DNA of 64,000 nt from Myceligenerans crystallogenes (GCF_039529775.1 NZ_BAAANL010000003.1:62001-126000); one strand, 5' to 3'; positions 32,304-41,635 are shown, counted from the stretch's first letter. The notes: generated from the sequence alone by a model not told the origin. A program made the numbers and translations.

Positions 32304-32409
32304 AACGGCGTTCCCCCGGTTGGTTCGGCCCGCAGCCCTGGTGACCACGGTCCGCAAGAGTTTACGGCGGACCCCATGGTGACCTGAAACACGTCCTGGT
32401 GAAGGTCCC

Positions 32410-32423
32410 GTGACTCTTGTCAC
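32410..32423. promoter_or_regulatory. Inverted repeat GTGAC-N4-GTCAC upstream of the nuclease-like gene
   Basis: Five-base perfect arms in the 215-base divergent region shared with fbiA. A TAAACT -10 candidate for the nuclease-like gene lies near 32360. It may be an operator; the evidence is symmetry only. Confidence 0.35.
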
Positions 32424-32506
32424 CCGCGGAAACATTCGCCCGGGGCGGGATTTCGGGCGGTGATCTGCATCATGGTCCGAACTGCCGCGACGGCCCGCCG
32501 GAGACG

Positions 32507-32512
32507 TAGGCT
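32507..32512 (+). promoter_or_regulatory. -10 box, leaderless fbiA
   Basis: TAGGCT six bases before GTG 32519. No Shine-Dalgarno. Confidence 0.45.
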
Positions 32513-32518
32513 CGACGC

Positions 32519-33478
32519 GTGGAACGAGTGACTCTCCTCGCCGGCGGGGTCGGTGGCGCCCGCCTCGCGCACGGGCTGGACCGGGCGCTGCGGCCGTCGT
32601 CGGACGGAACGGCCTCCGGCGGCGCGGACGCGGCGCATCCGCTGACCGTCGTCGTGAACGTCGGCGACGACACCGAGCTGCACGGGCTGTGGATCTCGCC
32701 GGACATCGACACGGTGGTGTACACGCTCGCCGGGCTGAACGACGAGGATCGGGGCTGGGGGCTGCGCGGGGAGTCGTACGCGACGCTCGAGCAGCTGGCC
32801 CGGCTGGGCGAGGACACGTGGTTCACGCTCGGGGACAAGGACCTGGCGACGCACATCGTGCGCACGGCGCGGCTCCGCGGCGGGGCTCCCCTGTCGCGGA
32901 TCACGGGCGAGATCGCGCGGTCGCTCGGCGTGGTGCCCCGGATCCTGCCCGTCACGGACGACAAGGTCGCCACGATGGTGGACACGCCCGCCGGGCGGCT
33001 CGGGTTCCAGGAGTACTTCGTCGGGCACCGGCACGCCGACCAGGTGCTCGGCCTGCACTTCGCCGGGGCCGACGCCGCCCGGCCGGCCCCCGGCGTGGCG
33101 GCGGCACTGACCGAGGCGGACCTGGTGCTGGTCGCGCCGTCGAACCCGTTCCTCTCGATCGATCCGATCCTGGCGGTTCCCGGCGTCCGGGACGCGCTGA
33201 CCACGACCGGCGCGCGCCGTGTCGCCGTCAGCCCGATCGTGGGCGGCGCGGCGATCAAGGGCCCGGCCGCGCAGATCCTGGAGTCGCTGGGGCACGAGGT
33301 CTCGGCGCTCGGCGTCGCCCGGCTCTACGCCGGCCTGGTGGACGTGATGTGCGTCGACGAGCGCGACGCCCACCTGGCGGCGCCCATCGCCGACCTCGGC
33401 TTCGAGGTGCTCGTCACCGACACGATCATGGGCGGCCCGGAGGGCCGCGAACGCCTGGCCCGGGAGCTCCTGGCGTGA
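32519..33478 (+). CDS. fbiA: 2-phospho-L-lactate (PEP-moiety) transferase of F420 synthesis
   Basis: 319-residue CofD/FbiA. It transfers the activated three-carbon phospho unit onto Fo, giving (dehydro-)F420-0. Motifs are LAGGVGGARLAHGL at the start, NVGDDTELHGLWISPDIDTV, LGDKDLATHIVRT, and SNPFLSIDPIL. The GTG start is chosen for its leaderless -10 box; GTG at 32528 is an alternative. The stop overlaps the fbiD start as GTGA. fbiB, often next to fbiA, is not here. Confidence 0.95.
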   Translation: MERVTLLAGGVGGARLAHGLDRALRPSSDGTASGGADAAHPLTVVVNVGDDTELHGLWISPDIDTVVYTLAGLNDEDRGWGLRGESYATLEQLARLGEDTWFTLGDKDLATHIVRTARLRGGAPLSRITGEIARSLGVVPRILPVTDDKVATMVDTPAGRLGFQEYFVGHRHADQVLGLHFAGADAARPAPGVAAALTEADLVLVAPSNPFLSIDPILAVPGVRDALTTTGARRVAVSPIVGGAAIKGPAAQILESLGHEVSALGVARLYAGLVDVMCVDERDAHLAAPIADLGFEVLVTDTIMGGPEGRERLARELLA

Positions 33479-34149
33479 CCCTGACCGCCGTCGTGCCGCT
33501 CCGGGACGGGGTCTCGGGGAAGTCGCGGCTGGCGTCCGTGCTGTCGGCCGCCGACCGGCGGGCGCTCGTGACGGTTCTGGCGCGGCACGTGGCCGGCGTG
33601 CTGCTGGAGTCCCCGCAGGTGGACAGGGTCGTGATCGTGACCGCGGACGAGCCGTTCACGCGTACGGTGCTCGACGGCGTGCCGGGCGGGGAAGGCATCG
33701 AGGTGCTGCCGCAGCCGGGGGATCGGCCGGGCCTGAACGGGGCGCTCGAGTTCGCGAGGGAGTGTTCGGGGACGACGACTGCGCCGGGTGCGCCAGGACC
33801 GGGCCTTCTCGTGACCCACGCGGACCTGCCCGCCCTGACGTCGTCGGACATCGCGGCGCTGACCGCCGGGACCACGGACGTCACGATCGCCACCGACCGC
33901 GTCGGCCGCGGCACGAACCTGCTGCTGCTCACCGGTGAGCCGGGTTCCGGCTCATTCCGCTTCCACTTCGGCGAGGCCTCCCGATCCGCCCACGAGGCGG
34001 AGGCGCGGCGACTGGGCCTCAGCTCCGCCGTCGTCGTCCGCCCCGGAACCGCCGTCGACCTCGACACCACCGACGACTGGGCCGAGCTCCCGGCCCACGT
34101 CCGCCACGCCATCGGGCGCGGCGTGACGGCCCGTTCGCAGGTTCACTGA
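33475..34149 (+). CDS. fbiD: Phosphoenolpyruvate/2-phospho-L-lactate guanylyltransferase
   Basis: 224-residue CofC/FbiD nucleotidyltransferase, which activates PEP (in actinobacteria) with GTP to make the donor used by FbiA. It has VVPLRDGVSGKSRLASVLS, QPGDRPGLNGALEFAR, LVTHADLPALTSSDI and the end TAVDLDTTDDWAEL. The start is not preceded by its own ribosome-binding site; GTGA coupling to fbiA explains expression. Confidence 0.93.
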   Translation: MTLTAVVPLRDGVSGKSRLASVLSAADRRALVTVLARHVAGVLLESPQVDRVVIVTADEPFTRTVLDGVPGGEGIEVLPQPGDRPGLNGALEFARECSGTTTAPGAPGPGLLVTHADLPALTSSDIAALTAGTTDVTIATDRVGRGTNLLLLTGEPGSGSFRFHFGEASRSAHEAEARRLGLSSAVVVRPGTAVDLDTTDDWAELPAHVRHAIGRGVTARSQVH

Positions 34150-34253
34150 AAGCCCGCCCCGGCGATCGACGAACGCCCGGCCGCCGGCATGTTGCCCGCC
34201 GAAAGTGCGGACCGTTCGACAGGCTGCCTGCCGTCGGTGGGAGAATCACGCTC

Positions 34254-37200
34254 GTGCCCACGTCGACTCATCGCGTCCAGGAAGCCGCCGAGACCTCGGC
34301 CCCGACCGCCGGGCAGATCACGCGGGAGGAGTCCCGGCTCGCCGCCGAGAACGAGGCGGCCGAGGCCGCCGCCGTCGCCCGGGAGGCCGTCGCGGACGCC
34401 CTGCGGACCGTGGTCGCCGGCGCCGTCGACGCGTCCACGCGCCGTCGGGCGGAGTACTCGACGGACGCGTCGAACTATCGCGTCGTCCCGGAGATGGTCG
34501 TGTTCCCCGAGTCGTCCGACGACGTCGTGGCGGCGCGAACGCTGCTGCGCGAGCTGGAGATACCGGTCACGGCCCGTGGCGCGGGCACGTCCGTCGCGGG
34601 GAACGCGGTCGGGACCGGCGTCGTCCTCGACTTCTCGCGGCACCTGAACCAGGTCCTCGACGTCGACCCGGAGGCGCGCACCGCTCGCGTCCAGCCCGGC
34701 GCCAAGATGTCCGCGCTGCAGGCCGCGGCGAAGCCGCAAGGCCTGCGCTTCGGCCCCGACCCGTCCACGCAGAACCGCGCCACGCTCGGCGGCATGATCG
34801 GCAACAACGCCTGCGGCCCCCACGCGGTCGCCTACGGCCGCACGGCGGACAACGTCGTCGAGCTCGACGTGCTCGACGGGCGCGGCCGCCGGTTCACGGC
34901 CCGCGCCGGCGACCCCTCGTTCAGCGACGTCCCCGGCCTCAAGGAACTCGTCCGCGAGAACCTCGCGCTCATCCGCACCGAGTTCGGCAGGTTCGGGCGG
35001 CAGGTCAGCGGCTACTCCCTGGAGCACCTGCTCCCGGAGAACGGCTCGAACCTCGCCCGCGCTCTCGTCGGTACGGAGGGCACGCTCGTCACGATCCTCG
35101 AGGCCACGGTCAGCCTCGTGCCGGTCCCCGACACGCCCACCCTGGTGGTCCTCGGCTACGAGGACATGCCGTCCGCCGCCGACGACGTCCCCGCGCTCCT
35201 GCGCTACAAGCCGCTCGCGATCGAAGGCCTGGACGCCAGGCTGGTCGACGTCGTCCGCCGCGCCAAGGGTGCCCAGGCCGTGCCGGACCTGCCCGAGGGG
35301 GCCGGCTGGCTGATGATCGAGGTCGGCGGCATCACCCAGGATCACGCCCTGGGCAAGGCGGCCGCGATCGTGCGTGGATCGTCGGCGCTGGACAGCGCCG
35401 TCTTCCCCGCCGGTCCCGACGCGATGCGCATGTGGCAGATCCGGGCCGACGGCGCCGGGCTCGCCGGGCGCACCCCGGCCGGCGAGCAGGCCTGGCCCGG
35501 CTGGGAGGACTCCGCCGTCCCGCCCGAGAAGCTCGGTGCCTACCTGCGCGACCTGCAGGACCTCATGGACCGCTACAAGGTCGACGGCCTGCCCTACGGG
35601 CACTTCGGCGACGGCTGCATCCACCTGCGGATCGACCTCCCGATGGAGGCGTCCGGCTCGATCCTGCGCACGTTCATGCACGACGCCGCCGACCTCGTCG
35701 CCAAGTACGGCGGGTCGCTCTCCGGCGAGCACGGGGACGGGCGAGCGCGCTCGGAGCTGCTGCCCAAGATGTACTCGCCCGAGGCGATCCGGCTGCTGGA
35801 GAAGTTCAAGGCGCTGTTCGACCCGGACGACCTGATGAACCCCGGCGTCGTCGTCCGCCCGCGCGGGGTCGACCAGGACCTGCGGCGCCCTGCGGCCACC
35901 CCGGTGTCGTCGGTCAAGCCGATCACCGGGCTCATCGCGACGCTGACCGGCGGGCCGTCCTCACGCACCGGCTACACGGGCTTCGGGTTCGCGCACGACC
36001 ACCACGACCTGACCACGGCCGTGCACCGCTGCGTGGGCGTGGGCAAGTGCCGCGCCGACAACGGGCCGTCCGGCGGGTTCATGTGCCCCAGCTACCAGGC
36101 CACCCGCGACGAGAAGGACGTGACGCGGGGACGCGCCCGCGTGCTGCAGGAGGCCGTCAACGGGACGCTCGTCGGCGGGCTCACGGCGCCCGAGGTGCAC
36201 GAGTCGCTCGACCTGTGCCTGAGCTGCAAGGCCTGCTCGTCGGACTGCCCGGCCGGCGTCGACATGGCCCAGTACAAGTCCGAGGTGCTGCACCGCACCT
36301 ACCAGGGGCGGCTCCGGCCGATCGACCACTACGTGCTCGGCTGGCTGCCGCGCTGGGCCCGGCTCGCCGGGCCGTTCGCGCGGTGGGTGAACGCCGCGCT
36401 GAAGCCGCGCTGGATGCAGAAGCTCGTGCTGTGGGGCGGCGGGATGGACACCCGCCGCAAGATGGTGTCGTTCGCCGAGGTGCCGTTCCGCGAGTGGTGG
36501 CGGCGCGGCGGGGCCACCGGTGGCGTGCCGGGGCTCCGCGTCGGTGAGGTGCCCGGCCGCGAGGCCGAGACCGCCGCCCGCCTCGCCACGAAGCCCAAGG
36601 TCGTGCTGTGGGCGGACTCCTTCAGCGACTCGATGGCGCCGTCCGTGCCGCAGGCCGCCGTCGAGGTGCTGTCCGCGATGGGCTACGACGTGATCGTGCC
36701 CGGCGACGGCGCCTGCTGCGGGCTGACCTGGATCTCCACCGGGCAGCTCGACGGCGCGCGGCGGCGGCTCGAGGGGCTGATGAAGGTGCTCGGGCCCTAT
36801 GCCGTCAACGGGATCCCGATCGTGGGGCTGGAGCCGTCGTGCACCGCGGTGCTGCGGTCGGATCTGGTCGATCTGTTCCCCGACGACGCGCGGGCGCTCG
36901 CGGTGTCGCGGGCCGTGGTGACCGTGGCGGAACTGCTGACGGGCAAGCGCTCGAAGACCACCATCCCGCTGCCGGCGCCGTCGCCGGACTGGTCGATGCC
37001 GTCGCTGGAGGGCGTCAGCGCCGTCGTGCAGCCGCACTGCCACCAGTACTCGGTGATGGGCTTCGCCGCCGACCGCGAGGTGCTGACGTCGGCGGGCGCG
37101 CAGATCCGGGAGCTCGCGGGCTGCTGCGGCCTGGCGGGCAACTTCGGCATGCAGAAGGGCCACTACGACGTGTCGGTGGCGGTCGCGGAGAACGCGCTGC

Positions 37201-37331
37201 TCCCCGCCCTGCGGGAGGCCGCGCCCGGCGACATCTACCTGGCGGACGGCTTCTCCTGCCGCACCCAGGCGGACCACCTGGCGGGCGTCCAGGGCAAGGC
37301 CCTGGTGGAACTGATCGCGGAGCGGCTGTAG
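34254..37331 (+). CDS. FAD-linked oxidase fused to Fe-S/CCG domains (YdiJ-like 2-hydroxyacid dehydrogenase)
   Basis: 1025 residues. The N-terminal half is a PCMH-type FAD domain (FPESSDDVVAARTLLRELEI, TARGAGTSVAGNAVGTG, IGNNACGPHAVAYGRT, VGTEGTLVTILEA) and FAD-oxidase C domain (YGHFGDGCIHLRIDLP, SGEHGDGRARSELL). The C-terminal half has two ferredoxin-like clusters (CVGVGKC...CPSYQATRDE and CLSCKACSSDCPAGVD) and two CCG-type segments (GACCGLTWISTG, LAGCCGLAGNFGMQKGHY). Length and order match E. coli YdiJ, a D-2-hydroxyglutarate dehydrogenase; D-lactate is an alternative substrate. Electrons would go to quinone or another acceptor. Confidence 0.9.
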   Translation: MPTSTHRVQEAAETSAPTAGQITREESRLAAENEAAEAAAVAREAVADALRTVVAGAVDASTRRRAEYSTDASNYRVVPEMVVFPESSDDVVAARTLLRELEIPVTARGAGTSVAGNAVGTGVVLDFSRHLNQVLDVDPEARTARVQPGAKMSALQAAAKPQGLRFGPDPSTQNRATLGGMIGNNACGPHAVAYGRTADNVVELDVLDGRGRRFTARAGDPSFSDVPGLKELVRENLALIRTEFGRFGRQVSGYSLEHLLPENGSNLARALVGTEGTLVTILEATVSLVPVPDTPTLVVLGYEDMPSAADDVPALLRYKPLAIEGLDARLVDVVRRAKGAQAVPDLPEGAGWLMIEVGGITQDHALGKAAAIVRGSSALDSAVFPAGPDAMRMWQIRADGAGLAGRTPAGEQAWPGWEDSAVPPEKLGAYLRDLQDLMDRYKVDGLPYGHFGDGCIHLRIDLPMEASGSILRTFMHDAADLVAKYGGSLSGEHGDGRARSELLPKMYSPEAIRLLEKFKALFDPDDLMNPGVVVRPRGVDQDLRRPAATPVSSVKPITGLIATLTGGPSSRTGYTGFGFAHDHHDLTTAVHRCVGVGKCRADNGPSGGFMCPSYQATRDEKDVTRGRARVLQEAVNGTLVGGLTAPEVHESLDLCLSCKACSSDCPAGVDMAQYKSEVLHRTYQGRLRPIDHYVLGWLPRWARLAGPFARWVNAALKPRWMQKLVLWGGGMDTRRKMVSFAEVPFREWWRRGGATGGVPGLRVGEVPGREAETAARLATKPKVVLWADSFSDSMAPSVPQAAVEVLSAMGYDVIVPGDGACCGLTWISTGQLDGARRRLEGLMKVLGPYAVNGIPIVGLEPSCTAVLRSDLVDLFPDDARALAVSRAVVTVAELLTGKRSKTTIPLPAPSPDWSMPSLEGVSAVVQPHCHQYSVMGFAADREVLTSAGAQIRELAGCCGLAGNFGMQKGHYDVSVAVAENALLPALREAAPGDIYLADGFSCRTQADHLAGVQGKALVELIAERL

Positions 37332-37350
37332 TCGCGTCCCACTCAGCGAG

Positions 37351-37375
37351 TTCGTGCCACAACCCGTGGCACGAA
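37351..37375. terminator. Hairpin between the dehydrogenase and the convergent gene
   Basis: TTCGTGCCAC (37351-37360) and GTGGCACGAA (37366-37375) form a perfect ten-base stem with loop AACCC. The second arm abuts the stop of the minus-strand gene. Confidence 0.7.
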
Positions 37376-37699
37376 TCAGCTGTGGCCGCGTTGTTCGTCG
37401 TCGGCCGCGAGGTGCTCCTCGACGCGGGCGATCTTGCTGTCGATCTGGCCCGGGGCGGCGCCCGGGCGGATGTCGGCCTTGATGACGAGCGAGGTGCGGT
37501 GGCCGGCCGCCGAGACCGCGTCGGTGGCGGCCCTGATGACCGGCATCACCTCGTCCCAGTCGCCCTCGATCTCGGTGAACATCGCCGTGGTGCGGTTCGG
37601 GAGGCCGGATTCCCGGACGATGCGGACGGCCTCGGCCACGGCGGCGGAGACGGACTCGCCGCCGGTCATCGGTGCGACGGAGAACGCGAAGAGAGCCAT
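37376..37699 (-). CDS. MTH1187/YkoF-type thiamine-binding-like protein
   Basis: 107-residue ferredoxin-like fold protein (MALFAFSVAPMTGGESVSAA, FTEIEGDWDEVMPVI, TSLVIKADIRPGA, KIARVEEHLA). Relatives bind thiamine or its pyrimidine moiety, but many are uncharacterised. An ATG three codons upstream is also possible. It follows metX on the same strand after 35 bases. Confidence 0.83.
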   Translation of the reverse strand: MALFAFSVAPMTGGESVSAAVAEAVRIVRESGLPNRTTAMFTEIEGDWDEVMPVIRAATDAVSAAGHRTSLVIKADIRPGAAPGQIDSKIARVEEHLAADDEQRGHS

Positions 37700-37734
37700 G
37701 CCCCCCATCGTGGCACGGCCGGCGAGGTGGCAGG

Positions 37735-38985
37735 TCAGCCCGCGAGGAACTCCGCCAGGATCGGGGCCAGCTGGTCGGATTCCACGAGGAAGCCGTCGTG
37801 GCCGTAGTCGCTGGTGACGACGCGCAGCGGGTCGGCGTGCGGGATGCCGCGCACCAGCCGGGCCGACTGCTCCGGCGGGAAGAGGCGGTCGGAGTCCACC
37901 GCGACCACCAGGGTGCGCGCGGTGATCCCGGACAGCGCCATCTCGACGCCGCCGCGGTCCCGGCCCAGGTCGTGCGAGTTCATCGACTCGGTGAGCACCA
38001 CGTACGAGTTCGCGTCGAAGCGCCGCGCCAGCTTGGCGCCGTGGTGGTCCAGGTACGACTGCACGGCGAAGCGTCCGCCGTCGAACGGGTTCTCGCCGCC
38101 CTGGGGCAGCCGCCCGAACCGCGTGTCCAGCTCGAAGCCGGTGCGGTAGGTGGCGTGCGCGATCTGGCGCGCGATCATCAGGCCGCGGTGCGGCCCGCCG
38201 TCGTCGGGCGCGTCGTAGTAGTCGCCGCCGCGGAAGCCGGCGTCGGCCCGGATCGCCGCGAGCTGCGGGTGCGACCAGGCGATCTGGTCGCCGCCGACCT
38301 GCCCCGTCGTCGCGATCGCCGCGAGGTTCCGCACCTCGATGCCGGCCTCCGGTCCCTGCACGCCCCACTCCAGCGCGCGCAGCCCGCCCACCGACCCGCC
38401 GACGACGAACTCCCACCCGCTGATCCCCAGCGCCCGGGTGAGCGCCACCTCGACGGCGACCTGGTCGCGGGTCGTCACGAAGGGGAACCGCCCGCCCCAG
38501 GGCTGACCGTCCGGCGCCGTCGACGACGGGCCCGTGGTGCCCTGGCACCCGCCGAGCACGTTGGGCGCCACGACGAAGTACTTGTCCGTGTCGACGGGCA
38601 GCCCCGGCCCGACGATGTCCTGCCACCAGCCGTCCGTCGCATGCCCGGGCCCGGCAGGCCCGGTCACGTGGCTGTCGCCGGTCAGGGCGTGCAGCACGAG
38701 CACGGCGTTGGAGCCGTCGGGCGCGAGCTCGCCCCAGGTCTCGTAGGCGACGCGGACCGCGGGCAGCCGCCCGCCGGCCTCCAGGTCGAAGGCGCCCAGG
38801 TCCGCGAACTGCCGCCGCCCGGGGGCGTCGCCCTCGCGCCACGCGCCGCTCGCGGGAACGGGGGCGGTACCGGGCGCCCGCACGGGGAACGTCGGCAGCA
38901 ACGGCGCGCTGAGGCCGGTGGCGTGCGGGGGGAACGGGACGTCGATCTCGGGACCCGGGACGAAGTGGGGGCGCTCGGCGATCAT
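37735..38985 (-). CDS. metX: Homoserine O-acetyltransferase
   Basis: 416-residue alpha/beta hydrolase-fold enzyme that acetylates homoserine for methionine synthesis. Motifs are LHALTGDSHVTG, the nucleophile elbow GGSVGGLRALEW (commonly GGSMGG), Asp in VVAVDSDRLFPPEQ and His in YGHDGFL. GGAG lies six bases before the ATG. metY, its usual neighbour, is absent. A ten-codon leaderless frame lies 75 bases upstream. Confidence 0.94.
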   Translation of the reverse strand: MIAERPHFVPGPEIDVPFPPHATGLSAPLLPTFPVRAPGTAPVPASGAWREGDAPGRRQFADLGAFDLEAGGRLPAVRVAYETWGELAPDGSNAVLVLHALTGDSHVTGPAGPGHATDGWWQDIVGPGLPVDTDKYFVVAPNVLGGCQGTTGPSSTAPDGQPWGGRFPFVTTRDQVAVEVALTRALGISGWEFVVGGSVGGLRALEWGVQGPEAGIEVRNLAAIATTGQVGGDQIAWSHPQLAAIRADAGFRGGDYYDAPDDGGPHRGLMIARQIAHATYRTGFELDTRFGRLPQGGENPFDGGRFAVQSYLDHHGAKLARRFDANSYVVLTESMNSHDLGRDRGGVEMALSGITARTLVVAVDSDRLFPPEQSARLVRGIPHADPLRVVTSDYGHDGFLVESDQLAPILAEFLAG

Positions 38986-39060
38986 GGACTCTCCTGCGGC
39001 TCGGTCAAGGGGCGGACGGGCGTGGGCGCACCGCGAGCGGTCAGGTGGGGCGCGCTGGGG

Positions 39061-39093
39061 TCAGCGGCACATTCGACGGGTCGGAAGAGTCAT
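39061..39093 (-). CDS. Ten-residue upstream frame in the metX leader (MTLPTRRMCR)
   Basis: ATG (39091-39093) to TGA (39061-39063) encodes MTLPTRRMCR, with Met and Cys as the last-but-two and last-but-one residues. TAGCGT lies exactly seven bases before the ATG, so the metX transcript would begin at this codon. The frame ends 75 bases before metX. Similar leaderless sulfur-amino-acid leader peptides are known in actinobacteria. Regulation here is inferred. Confidence 0.45.
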   Translation of the reverse strand: MTLPTRRMCR

Positions 39094-39100
39094 GGGCCGT

Positions 39101-39106
39101 ACGCTA
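39101..39106 (-). promoter_or_regulatory. -10 box of probable metX transcript
   Basis: TAGCGT seven bases before the upstream ATG at 39091-39093. Confidence 0.45.
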
Positions 39107-39378
39107 TCGCGACGCCGCCGTCCGCCGGAAACTCCTGTCGCATCGTGAGACGCGGATCTGAGACGTATGTCGTTCCGCCCGGAACCGACGCGGGCCCCAT
39201 GGGGTGCCGCGTCCGCTCACGTCCGGCGTGGGAGCGTTCGGCGTGCGCAATCCGAGAAGTCGGGTCAATCTGAGGAACGAGTGAAGGTTGTGTGCGCGAC
39301 GGCATGTCGCGGCGCATGCGCCGGAGGTCGGGCCGATCCCGGCGCGCTGTCCCACGTCGCTGCAGGGGGATGGAAGGC

Positions 39379-40893
39379 ATGAGCTCGGAGCCGTTCGACA
39401 CGACGTCCACCACGACACCCGCGGGCATCCGGGAGGTCGTGCTGTGGTGGATCCGCACGAGCGACGGGTGGGGGCGCGCCGGGCACGTCGCGTGGCGGGC
39501 GCTCGCGGTGCTCGCGCTGGTGATCTGCCTGATCCTGCCGTGGGGCCCGGTCTCGTCGGCCGACGACGCCGAACCGCCGGACGGCCCGGACGCCCCGATC
39601 GACCTGGTCACCCCGGAGCCGACGCCGACGCCGACATCGACGCCCGCCGGCCCGACCGCCCAGGACGCCGCCGACGCGGCCGCGGCCGTGGACGCCGGCG
39701 CCCTCGACGTGGCCGAGGCCGAGGCGGCCCTCGCCGGCCTCCGCGCCGCGCTGCGCGGCGCCCAGATCCACGTGCAGTCCGCCGCCGCGGACTACCAGGA
39801 GGCGGCCGTGGCGCTGGCCGCGGCCGAGCAGGAGGTCCGGGACGCGCGCGCCGCGGCGGACCGCGCCGCGCAGGCCGAGGAGCGGTCCCGGTCGACGCTC
39901 GCCGGCGTCTACCGGACCACGAGGCACTCGGCGGTTCCGGACGGCGTGCTCGGTTCGCTCGAGGTCGTGCTCGACGCCGAGAACGTGGACGACCTGATCG
40001 GTCAGGACGCCGCCGAGCGCGCGGTGGCGCGCAAGCTGGCGGCCGCCCTGTCCGGGTACGCCGAGGCGCGCGCCGCGTCGGAGTCGGCGGACGCGCGCTG
40101 GTCGGCCGCCCGCGAGGCGCGCGCCGAGGCGAAACGGGAGGCCGAGGCCGCGTACCAGGCCGCCCAGGAGGCCGTGGAGGACCTCGAGCGGCGCACGGAG
40201 GTCGTCGAGCGGGACCGGGCGGTGCTCATCGAACGGCTCGCGCGGCTGCGCGACACCAGCGTCCAGATCGAGCGGGAACGGGAGGCGGCGCGCGCCGCGG
40301 CCGAGCAGGCCGCGCGGGAGGCCGCGGCTCGCGAGGCGCTGGCGGCGGCCGAGGCCGCGGAGGCGGAGGCGGCGCAGGCCGAGGCGGACCGCTCGCTCGA
40401 GGGCGACGCGGAGCACGAACCCGCCCCCGTCCCGGCACCGGAGAACGACCCGCCCGGCTACGACCCGCCGTCGTACGACCCGCCCTCGATCCCGGACCCC
40501 GGAATCCAGGTACCGGAGGGCGACGCGGCCCAGGGGCAGCTCGCGGTCGGCTGGGCGCGCACCAGGATCGGCGCGCCGTACCGGCTCGGCGCGGCGGGCC
40601 CGGTCTACTACGACTGCTCCGGCCTCACCTCGGAGGCGTGGCGGGCGGCGGGGACGTGGATCACCCGGACCTCGCGCTCGCAGTACCTGGCCGTCAGCCA
40701 CGTCGGCTACGCCGCGCTGCGCCCGGGCGACCTCATCTTCTACGGCACCGACGGCACGGACCCGCAGAGCATCTACCACGTCGCGATGTACACCGGCGAC
40801 GGCCGCATGATCGAGGCCGTCATGCCGGGCGTGCCGCTGCGCGAGACGAACCTGCGGCTCGACGGCGCGATGCCGTACGCCGGACGGCCGTGA
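39379..40893 (+). CDS. Secreted NlpC/P60 peptidoglycan hydrolase with coiled coil (RipA/PcsB-like)
   Basis: 504 residues. One N-terminal hydrophobic segment (VAWRALAVLALVICLILPWG) acts as signal or anchor. A Pro/Thr stretch precedes a long Ala/Glu-rich coiled coil (about residues 95-350), then a Pro-rich linker with DPPSYDPPSIPDP. The C-terminal NlpC/P60 domain has catalytic Cys413 (YYDCSGLTSEAW) and His467 (YHVAMYTGDGRMIEA). It should cut peptide stems at the division site, with the coiled coil controlling activity. The start at MSSEPFD is favoured by AGGGGG nine bases upstream; ATG 39370 and earlier GTG are alternatives. Confidence 0.9.
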   Translation: MSSEPFDTTSTTTPAGIREVVLWWIRTSDGWGRAGHVAWRALAVLALVICLILPWGPVSSADDAEPPDGPDAPIDLVTPEPTPTPTSTPAGPTAQDAADAAAAVDAGALDVAEAEAALAGLRAALRGAQIHVQSAAADYQEAAVALAAAEQEVRDARAAADRAAQAEERSRSTLAGVYRTTRHSAVPDGVLGSLEVVLDAENVDDLIGQDAAERAVARKLAAALSGYAEARAASESADARWSAAREARAEAKREAEAAYQAAQEAVEDLERRTEVVERDRAVLIERLARLRDTSVQIEREREAARAAAEQAAREAAAREALAAAEAAEAEAAQAEADRSLEGDAEHEPAPVPAPENDPPGYDPPSYDPPSIPDPGIQVPEGDAAQGQLAVGWARTRIGAPYRLGAAGPVYYDCSGLTSEAWRAAGTWITRTSRSQYLAVSHVGYAALRPGDLIFYGTDGTDPQSIYHVAMYTGDGRMIEAVMPGVPLRETNLRLDGAMPYAGRP

Positions 40894-40940
40894 CCGGGAA
40901 CGCCCCGAGGGCGACCGGGCCCGGCGGCCCGGGAGGGCGC

Positions 40941-41438
40941 TCAGTGCTTGTAGTAGCCCGAGTCCTTCGCGCGCTGGAACGAGCGCTCGATCTCGGCCTC
41001 GGCCTCGGTGCGGCCCACCCAGTGGGCGCCCTCGACGGACTTGCCCGGCTCCAGGTCCTTGTAGACCTCGAAGAAGTGCTGGATCTCCAGGCGGTGGAAG
41101 TCCGAGACGTCGTCGATGTCCTGGCGCCAGGCGGCGCGCTGGTCACCCGTCGGCACGCACAGCACCTTGTCGTCGCCGCCGGCCTCGTCGCGCATGCGGA
41201 ACATGCCCAGGGCGCGGCACTTGATCAGGCAGCCGGGGAAGGTCGGCTCCTCCAGCAGGACGAGGGCGTCCAGCGGGTCGCCGTCCTCGCCGAGGGTGCC
41301 CTCGATGAAGCCGTAGTCGTCGGGGTAGCGCGTGGAGGTGAAGAGCATGCGGTCGAGGCGGATGCGTCCGGTCTCGTGATCCACCTCGTACTTGTTCCGC
41401 TGACCCTTGGGGATCTCGATCGTGACGTCGAACTCCAC
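40941..41438 (-). CDS. ppa: Inorganic pyrophosphatase
   Basis: 165-residue family I enzyme: IEIPKGQRNKYEVDHETG at the start, signature YPDDYGFIEGT, metal-binding DGDPLDALVL and DDKVLCVP, and the end GAHWVGRTEAEAEIERSF. GTG start with GGAG nine bases upstream. Convergent with the NlpC/P60 gene and divergent from the carboxypeptidase. Confidence 0.97.
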   Translation of the reverse strand: MEFDVTIEIPKGQRNKYEVDHETGRIRLDRMLFTSTRYPDDYGFIEGTLGEDGDPLDALVLLEEPTFPGCLIKCRALGMFRMRDEAGGDDKVLCVPTGDQRAAWRQDIDDVSDFHRLEIQHFFEVYKDLEPGKSVEGAHWVGRTEAEAEIERSFQRAKDSGYYKH

Positions 41439-41635
41439 GCCTCGTACTCCACTTCGTCGTCAGGGGTGCGCCGGGTACGCAGGTCCCGGCACAGTTCATC
41501 GGCGCGGCAACGGCGCCGCGCGCTCTCAGTCTGCCACGCGGCCGGTGCCCGAACCGGTCCGAGGAGCGAACATGTGGCGAGTCCCACTCGGCGGATTCGG
41601 CATAATGCGGGCTGCGAAACGATGAAGGGGAGTCG

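Noticed and set aside
38986..39060. SAM riboswitch in the metX leader
   Set aside because: The 75 bases between the upstream frame and metX lack the conserved SAM-II or SAM-IV core words; the space is also short for SAM-IV.
39094..39378. Possible ydaO (c-di-AMP) riboswitch before the NlpC/P60 gene, as found at similar genes in other actinobacteria
   Set aside because: GCGGGCCCC/GGGGTGCCGCG pairing is present, but the conserved GCTAACCCG-type core and the characteristic joining segments are not visible.
37333..41600. Similar words GTCCCACTCAGCGAGTTCG (37333) and GTCCCACTCGGCGGATTCG (41588 region) as a dispersed repeat
   Set aside because: Only about 19 bases are shared with mismatches and flanks differ; two copies in one window are not enough to call a family.
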